Positions 59,199-64,000 of a DNA stretch of 64,000 bases are shown piece by piece. Positions within the stretch are counted from its first letter, which is position 1. Each line of letters starts with the position of its first letter. The stretch spans positions 558,001 through 622,000 of the forward strand of contig NZ_PYGF01000001.1 in assembly GCF_003014575.1 (NCBI RefSeq), given 5' to 3'. The notes beneath the pieces are model-generated. The model had not been told where the DNA came from. It did no database searches and was given only the letters and a program-made list of their open reading frames with translations. A program made the position numbers and the translations under genes. Origin of the DNA: Cecembia rubra (lineage in GTDB: Bacteria > Bacteroidota > Bacteroidia > Cytophagales > Cyclobacteriaceae).

Positions 59199-60322
59199 CA
59201 GCCCAAAGTCTCCAATAATGCTTTATTGAAAAACGCAACTTCCTCCAATGTCCCCGTACTGACTCTGCACCAATCATTAAAAGGGGGAAAAGGCCTACCA
59301 ATAATAACACCCTTTTTAGCCATTATTTCAGCAAGTTTTCTCACATCCTGTTTGGCATGGAAGAAAACAAAGTTGGCTTGTGAAGGTAAGTATTCCAAAT
59401 CCAGCTGATTCAATGTGGATTCTATCATTTTCCTTGCTTCAAGGTTTTTCTGTAAGCTGAATTTATAGAATTCTTCATCATTTAGGGCTGCTTTTCCAGC
59501 TTCAATGGCCATTACATTGGTATTGGCCACAACCCTTTCATTAAGTGCTGCTGCTATATCTGGTTTGGCAACCAGATAACCCAAGCGTATTCCGGCCAAA
59601 CCATATACTTTGGATAGAGTCCGGGAAACTATTACATTTTTCCCCTTTTTGACCAGTTCCACCATAGAAGGATAGTTGGGGTCTTCAATGTAATCATAAT
59701 AGGCTTCATCACTGAATACTATGGTCTTTTCGCTTACCGTATCGCAGAAGTCCAAAACTTTCTGGGCAGGAAGTAATTTCCCTGTAGGATTATTGGGATT
59801 ACATAGGAATACCAACTTCGTCTTTGAAGAAACCCTTTTTTCGATCTCTTCCAGGTCATAATCCATGTTTTTATCCAAAGGCACCCAATTGATATCTGCT
59901 CCCCAAATTTTGGCATATTCCATCATAGATAAGAATGTTGGCAAACCTGAAATGATCTCCTCTCCTCTCCCTGCGTAAGTTATACCTGTTATCTTTAATC
60001 CTTCTGTTGATCCTGAGACCAATACAATATGATCAGGACTTACTCCCTCCTTTTTTGCAATCATTTCTCTGAGAGGGGCATTGTAAACCCAAGGATAGCG
60101 ACATCCAAGGTCAAAGTTATCCATCATAGCTTTCCTGACTATGGCAGACGGTCCATAAGGATTCTCATTAGATCCCAACCTGATGGGAGTATTGAAAGGT
60201 CTGGGATTAAACTTTTCAATCTCTTCAGCAGATAATCTTCCTATCGTAGCGGCCCCGGTCAGCATGGTCAGCCCACCAAAAAGGGAAGCACTTTTAAGCC
60301 ATTCTCTTCTAGATAAACTCAT
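59198..60322 (-). CDS. TAT-exported class I/II aminotransferase, histidinol-phosphate aminotransferase-like
   Basis: The 374-aa PLP enzyme has the HisC-like core LGSNENPYGPSAIVRKAM, VSGSTEGLKITG, FLCNPNNPTGKLLP and FSDEAYYDYIED, plus the PLP-lysine segment SRTLSKVYGLAGIRLGY and NFVFFHA near the end. Starting at the ATG ending at 60322, the N-terminus is MSLSRREWLKSASLFGGLTML, a twin-arginine signal, so this is an exported paralogue and not the biosynthetic HisC. An upstream start at 60367 adds unrelated residues. It is cotranscribed with a GNAT gene. Its substrate and the fate of the amino group are unknown. Confidence 0.9.
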   Translation of the reverse strand: MSLSRREWLKSASLFGGLTMLTGAATIGRLSAEEIEKFNPRPFNTPIRLGSNENPYGPSAIVRKAMMDNFDLGCRYPWVYNAPLREMIAKKEGVSPDHIVLVSGSTEGLKITGITYAGRGEEIISGLPTFLSMMEYAKIWGADINWVPLDKNMDYDLEEIEKRVSSKTKLVFLCNPNNPTGKLLPAQKVLDFCDTVSEKTIVFSDEAYYDYIEDPNYPSMVELVKKGKNVIVSRTLSKVYGLAGIRLGYLVAKPDIAAALNERVVANTNVMAIEAGKAALNDEEFYKFSLQKNLEARKMIESTLNQLDLEYLPSQANFVFFHAKQDVRKLAEIMAKKGVIIGRPFPPFNDWCRVSTGTLEEVAFFNKALLETLG

Positions 60323-60538
60323 ATTGCATATTTTTCCAAAATCTAGCAAGTATTGGGCTTTTATCAAAGGTAAAATTTATAAGAAGGAATCCTGTCGTAA
60401 TATGGTCTCTACAAATACCATTTTGCCAAATTGAAAATAGAACATTAAAATGAGGTCTAAAAATTATATTTTTTGAAATTTTGTTTGTAAATTTTAAAAG
60501 TTTCATTTTGGTTTTCTCACTTAATAAACATAACCCCT

Positions 60539-61330
60539 ATGAAAAAGATCCTATTAATCGTCGCTGTATTTGGGATGGTCTTATCCGTTGTATACGGCCA
60601 ACAATCCAGGTATCTGGTATTTGAGTTTATCAAGGTGGAGTCCAATCAGACTTATGATTTTATTGAATATAAGGAATTTATGGAAAAGCTTTATCAAGGA
60701 GCTGTAAATGATAAAAGGATTACGGGATGGGACTTTTGGTCTTTGCAGTCTGGAGCAGATCCAAGTGAATTTCAATACATTACAATCACCTATTACAAGG
60801 ACCCTGTTTCCATGATGAATGGATTACAAGAAGAAGATCTTGTACGGTATGGAATGATTGCCCATCCCCATTTAACTGAAAAACAAGTCCGGGAAAAACT
60901 TAATGCTGCCTACAATTGTATGGACCTGGCACAAAGATCATACATGCAGGAAATTGCCCATTCACTTGACAATTTTCAGTTTAAAAAAGGCACCCTCGCT
61001 TCTTTCGATCTTATGAAAGCAGTTGAAGGAAGGTTTCAGGAATATGAGAAAGCTGAAAAGGAAGTATTTCTTCCAATCCACCAAAACAGGATAGAAAAAG
61101 GATTGATGGGACATTGGAGTTTGCTTAGGACGGCACTTCCCTTTGGCAGCGAGGCCAAATCCACACACCTTACCATAAATGTTTACAAAGACTATGTGCA
61201 GTTTTTCAATGCCCAGGAATATGAAGATATGGAATCAACAGCAGAGCAAAGAGCAGCCGTAGAAAAGGGCTTAAAATCCAGAGACCAAAAATGGGTTTAT
61301 TTGGCAACTTTGGAGAATGCCATCAGATAA
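60539..61330 (+). CDS. Secreted hypothetical protein, possible duplicated ABM/ferredoxin-like fold
   Basis: The 263-aa protein has a Sec signal (MKKILLIVAVFGMVLSVVYGQ) and no family I recognise. Two halves look alike. Residues of about 25-115 (YLVFEFIKVESNQTYDFIEYKEFMEKLYQGAVNDKRITGWDFWSL) and about 150-250 (TLASFDLMKAVEGRFQEYEKAEKEVFLPIHQNRIEKGLMGHWSLL) share a beta strand, helix, H/Q-N-x-R-I-x-G-W/H-x-F/S pattern like antibiotic-biosynthesis-monooxygenase dimeric alpha/beta barrels. It is monocistronic with a strong terminator. The divergent gene is the exported aminotransferase. Function is unknown. Confidence 0.75.
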   Translation: MKKILLIVAVFGMVLSVVYGQQSRYLVFEFIKVESNQTYDFIEYKEFMEKLYQGAVNDKRITGWDFWSLQSGADPSEFQYITITYYKDPVSMMNGLQEEDLVRYGMIAHPHLTEKQVREKLNAAYNCMDLAQRSYMQEIAHSLDNFQFKKGTLASFDLMKAVEGRFQEYEKAEKEVFLPIHQNRIEKGLMGHWSLLRTALPFGSEAKSTHLTINVYKDYVQFFNAQEYEDMESTAEQRAAVEKGLKSRDQKWVYLATLENAIR

Positions 61331-61333
61331 AAC

Positions 61334-61368
61334 AAAAGAGGCTGTCCGTTGAATGGACAGCCTCTTTT
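61334..61368 (+). terminator. Strong Rho-independent terminator
   Basis: AAAAGAGGCTGTCC (61334-61347), loop GTTGAAT and GGACAGCCTCTTTT (61355-61368) form a perfect 14-bp stem, 3 bases after the stop. Its core matches the terminator at 4808. Confidence 0.85.
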
Positions 61369-61450
61369 ATATTCAGTGTGATTTGGCCCAAATTTCATTT
61401 CCCAAATCTCAATCCTTTCAATTTAATTTTGGAACACCGGCTATTGTGTT

Positions 61451-63295
61451 TTACCAACCAATACCATAATCTTCCCCATGGTTACTTGAGCCTCCCCAAA
61501 AGCTATTGTGCTTCCAATCAAACCAAATGGCATTCAAGGGACCTGAAGTTCTATCCAGGTAATTGATTTTATAGCCTCTCCTTTCCAAGTCTTTTCTTAC
61601 CCAAGAAGGTACTGCGGTATTCAATGTAATTGAACCTGGTTTGGATTCATGTGCACCAAATGAAGACTGCATCTGGTAATTATGGATATTGGCAGCCTCT
61701 GTTGCTTCTTGTACTGTCATTTCAAATTCCACTATATTTAAAAATAACTGTAATAAGTCTTGATCTTGGGTATCCCCTCCCTGCACTGCAAAAGACAAAA
61801 ATGGTTTACCGTCTTTTAGTGCCATGCTTGGTGTTAAAGTAACTCTAGGCCTCTTTCCTGGTTCCAATACATTGAATGGGTTCAAATTTTCATCCAATAC
61901 AAAACTTTGCATCCTTTGGCTCAGTCCAATTCCCGTATTGCCAGCAATAGCCGCTGGAATCCATCCGCCAGAGGGCGTTATTGAAACTACCCATCCTTCT
62001 TTATCAGCTGCCTGAATAGAGGTTGTTCCTGACTGAAATTGTTTCAGGAATGGATCTTCCGGGCCTTGAATTGGAAGTTCCGGCTGATAATAGGACAATG
62101 CATTTTTCCGCTTCTCCAATAAATGTAAAAATGGATTTTTACCGTTTTGAAAGGGATAAGGGTCTCCAGGACCAATTTCAGGATCATTTTTATCGCCAAT
62201 AAGTTTTGCTCTTTCTTTTGCATATGCTTTTGAAAGTAAGCCTTTCATTGGACTTTTTGGGCTAAAATCCGGATCACCATAGTAAAAGTCCCTATCCGCA
62301 AAAGCAAGATTCATGGCCTGATAAACGGTATTGATATAATTGGCAGAATTGTACCCCATTGACTTCAGGTCAAAATTCTCCAGAATATTCAAAGCCTGTA
62401 ACAAAACAGGGCCCTGTGTCCATTCCTGAAGTTTATACACTTCTATTCCTTTATAATTGGTACTCAATGGCTCTTCAATTTTAACTTTCCATTTGGCTAG
62501 GTCATCCATGGTAAAAAGCCCTCCCTGTTCACGGGTACCTCTAACAATTTCCTCTGCGATATCTCCTTTATAAAACCTGTCATAAGCTGCATAAATTGCC
62601 TCTTTTCTCGATTTTCCCTGAGCTAAAGCTTCTCTTTCAATTTCTACCAATTTCTTCAAAGTCTGATAGAGATCTTCCTGAACAAAAATTTCACCTGCAT
62701 GAGGTGCTTCCCGCTCCTGTCCTAAATGGGGTAAAAATACTTTTTTAGAATAAGGCCATTCCTTGATCAAATCTTTACGGCTTTCTATCATATTGGCAGT
62801 CTGGGCTTCGATAGGATAGCCTTTGGCCATTTCCATAGCAGGTGTCAGGACCTGCTCCAAACTCATGGTACCATATTCCGCCAACATGGTCATCAGCCCT
62901 CCCGGTGTACCTGGAGTGGTGGCGGCTAAAGGACCGAACTCGGGAGGATATTGCAGGTTCCTTTCCTTGAAAAACTCAACAGTAGCCCCCGTAGGTGCTA
63001 TACCCATTGCATTAATGGCTATGACCTGTTTGGTATTGGGATTATAGATCAGGGCTTGGGTCTCCCCTCCCCAACTCAGTACATCCCACATGGTGCAAAC
63101 CGCAGCAAGCATTGCACAGGATGCATCAACTGCATTGCCTCCCTGTGCAAAAATCATAGCACCGGCAGTTGCTCCCAGCGGCTTTCCTGTAATGGCCATC
63201 CAATGTTTGCCATGCAAGGGGGGTTTTTGTGTACTTTGTGCGAATGTTTCTATTAGTAGAAACCCGACAAATAGCACTAAGATTATTCTTTTCAT
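61451..63295 (-). CDS. Gamma-glutamyltransferase-family Ntn hydrolase, secreted
   Basis: The 614-aa precursor has a Sec signal (MKRIILVLFVGFLLIETFAQS) and the GGT layout. The large-subunit region has GNAVDASCAMLAAVCTMWDVLSWGGETQALIY and AATTPGTPGGLMTMLAEYG. The autocleavage region SGTTSIQAADKEGWVVSITPSGGWIPAAIAGNTGI follows, with T424 as the likely nucleophile. Classical GGT has TTH then S-V-V-D; here the His is Ser and the lid differs, so it may be an acylase or a non-glutathione hydrolase. Later motifs are PGKRPRVTLTPSMALKDGKPFLSFAVQGGDTQDQ. Its ATG is 3 bases after the stop of the upstream unknown gene, so they form an operon. Confidence 0.9.
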   Translation of the reverse strand: MKRIILVLFVGFLLIETFAQSTQKPPLHGKHWMAITGKPLGATAGAMIFAQGGNAVDASCAMLAAVCTMWDVLSWGGETQALIYNPNTKQVIAINAMGIAPTGATVEFFKERNLQYPPEFGPLAATTPGTPGGLMTMLAEYGTMSLEQVLTPAMEMAKGYPIEAQTANMIESRKDLIKEWPYSKKVFLPHLGQEREAPHAGEIFVQEDLYQTLKKLVEIEREALAQGKSRKEAIYAAYDRFYKGDIAEEIVRGTREQGGLFTMDDLAKWKVKIEEPLSTNYKGIEVYKLQEWTQGPVLLQALNILENFDLKSMGYNSANYINTVYQAMNLAFADRDFYYGDPDFSPKSPMKGLLSKAYAKERAKLIGDKNDPEIGPGDPYPFQNGKNPFLHLLEKRKNALSYYQPELPIQGPEDPFLKQFQSGTTSIQAADKEGWVVSITPSGGWIPAAIAGNTGIGLSQRMQSFVLDENLNPFNVLEPGKRPRVTLTPSMALKDGKPFLSFAVQGGDTQDQDLLQLFLNIVEFEMTVQEATEAANIHNYQMQSSFGAHESKPGSITLNTAVPSWVRKDLERRGYKINYLDRTSGPLNAIWFDWKHNSFWGGSSNHGEDYGIGW

Positions 63296-63298
63296 AAT

Positions 63299-64000
63299 TT
63301 AGTTTTCTATGAATTTCGGAATTAGACTTTCAAAACCATCAAACTTACTGTTGTATTGGGTGAAAATGGTAAAATAACCTGATGGTTGGCGAATATTGAC
63401 AGAGTTGGTTTTGACAAATTGTTCCAATTCCGCTCCACTTTCACCAAAGATTTTGAAGAATTTCCTTTTTTCTTTTGGTATATGTATTATTTCTCGTTCC
63501 TTAAGGTAATAATAAACATTCCTTTTAATGATTTGGTCATTCCTTTCTCCGATCATTAATGCCTGATTGTAATTAGAAGGCTTGATTACCGCTTCAGTTC
63601 TCCTTAATAAAGGCATTTGACCATCCACAAGGACTTCAAAAAAACCTGAAATAGGAGATCCATCTTCCCTAAAGTCCATTCCGTTGACAAAATATCTGGG
63701 AATATTATGTTCACTGTCTATCCAAACAATATTTTGAACCCTAAAACCCGGTATCACAGTGACCTGTTCAGAGCTTTCATCCCTCATCTCAAAATTATTG
63801 GAACTGATATTATACCGGACAAAATAGCCCTCCAAAATTTCCATATCCTTGTAAAGTAAAATTGAGGCCTTATTCCACTTTGTATCCAAATAGAAATTTC
63901 CAATTAAGCGTTTGGGCTCAGGAGGAATTCCATAAACTTGATTACCCCCCAAAAAATTTGGCCTTCTTGAAAACAGTTCTGCAATATTTGTAGCTCTGAT
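63299..64000 (-). CDS. Hypothetical protein, 5' part beyond the window
   Basis: The frame is open from its stop at 63299-63301 to base 64000, giving at least 233 residues, so the start lies outside. I do not recognise a family. The visible part (IRATNIAELFSRRP ... LGGNQVYGIPPEPKRLIGNFYLDTKWNKASILLYK) looks like beta-rich extracytoplasmic sequence. Repeated aromatic strands include GYFVRYNISSNNFEMRD and VYYYLKEREIIHIPKEKRKFFKIFG. The gene ends 3 bases before the GGT-family gene and is likely cotranscribed with it. A TTG at 63952 within the frame is an unlikely start. Confidence 0.7.
   Translation of the reverse strand: MRATNIAELFSRRPNFLGGNQVYGIPPEPKRLIGNFYLDTKWNKASILLYKDMEILEGYFVRYNISSNNFEMRDESSEQVTVIPGFRVQNIVWIDSEHNIPRYFVNGMDFREDGSPISGFFEVLVDGQMPLLRRTEAVIKPSNYNQALMIGERNDQIIKRNVYYYLKEREIIHIPKEKRKFFKIFGESGAELEQFVKTNSVNIRQPSGYFTIFTQYNSKFDGFESLIPKFIEN

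Noticed and set aside
1-64000. tRNA or rRNA genes, CRISPR arrays, transposases, prophage genes
   Set aside because: None was recognised on either strand. All long frames are housekeeping, envelope or enzyme genes, and no regularly spaced repeat array was seen. Short non-coding RNAs cannot be excluded by eye.

Overview
The window looks like a chromosomal segment of a Bacteroidota bacterium, most likely Cytophagales and probably Cyclobacteriaceae-like. This is inferred from gene content only. The lineage-typical content includes a GLPGLI-family protein, a DUF2911 protein, a TamL-type Omp85 lipoprotein, a SPOR-domain protein inside an ExbB/ExbD operon, a SerB-SerA fusion, TonB-receptor-like outer-membrane barrels with carboxypeptidase-regulatory domains, and promoter motifs of the TTTG / TAnnTTTG type. 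The sequence is AT-rich and densely coded. I saw no rRNA, tRNA, CRISPR array, prophage or insertion sequence.

Layout. 1-8.2 kb: the end of a Gfo/Idh/MocA dehydrogenase, a small membrane protein, then a molybdenum-hydroxylase cluster (2Fe-2S subunit, exported molybdopterin subunit, cysteine desulfurase, MocA-like nucleotidyltransferase, XdhC). 8.4-12.3 kb: a cold-shock-domain protein, a helical hypothetical, a DUF922 putative metalloprotease and a DASS anion transporter. 12.3-15.3 kb: ArfB ribosome rescue factor and a compact Mla lipid-transport operon (MlaE-MlaF-MlaD). 15.4-21.0 kb: two exported carbohydrate-active proteins, one a fusion of a glycosidase-like barrel to a formylglycine-enzyme-like domain. 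21.2-32.6 kb: a GNAT enzyme facing a long minus-strand run that begins at holA and continues through a 995-aa TPR protein, an outer-membrane barrel, a SPOR protein, ExbB/TolQ, ExbD/TolR, a TonB/TolA-like protein, folC and trmB. 32.7-38.3 kb: TPR protein, universal stress protein, 2-hydroxyacid dehydrogenase, DUF2911 protein and the SerB-SerA fusion. 38.4-44.3 kb: an outer-membrane barrel and GLPGLI protein, divergent from a histidine kinase/response regulator pair. 44.3-53.5 kb: bile-acid-type symporter, TrmH-family methyltransferase, TamL, YihY, aldo/keto reductase, a DUF2867 epimerase and an FAD oxidoreductase. 53.6-64 kb: serine hydrolase, a lipoprotein FGE with both catalytic cysteines, DUF417-like protein, ferritin, TAT-exported dehydrogenase, GNAT, TAT-exported aminotransferase, a secreted hypothetical, a gamma-glutamyltransferase and the 3' part of an unknown gene.

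How genes fit together. The clearest functional units are: (i) the molybdenum hydroxylase with its own cofactor cytidylylation, insertion and sulfuration genes; (ii) the Mla retrograde phospholipid system; (iii) an envelope-energising Tol-like set with unusual partners, the best candidate here for an under-described system; and (iv) a two-component system separated from a GLPGLI/outer-membrane operon by a 128-bp divergent region with phased GGTTAA repeats, suggesting direct control. Several convergent gene pairs share bidirectional terminators, one of which contains the stop codons of both genes.

All functions are assigned by reading motifs. No database search was possible.
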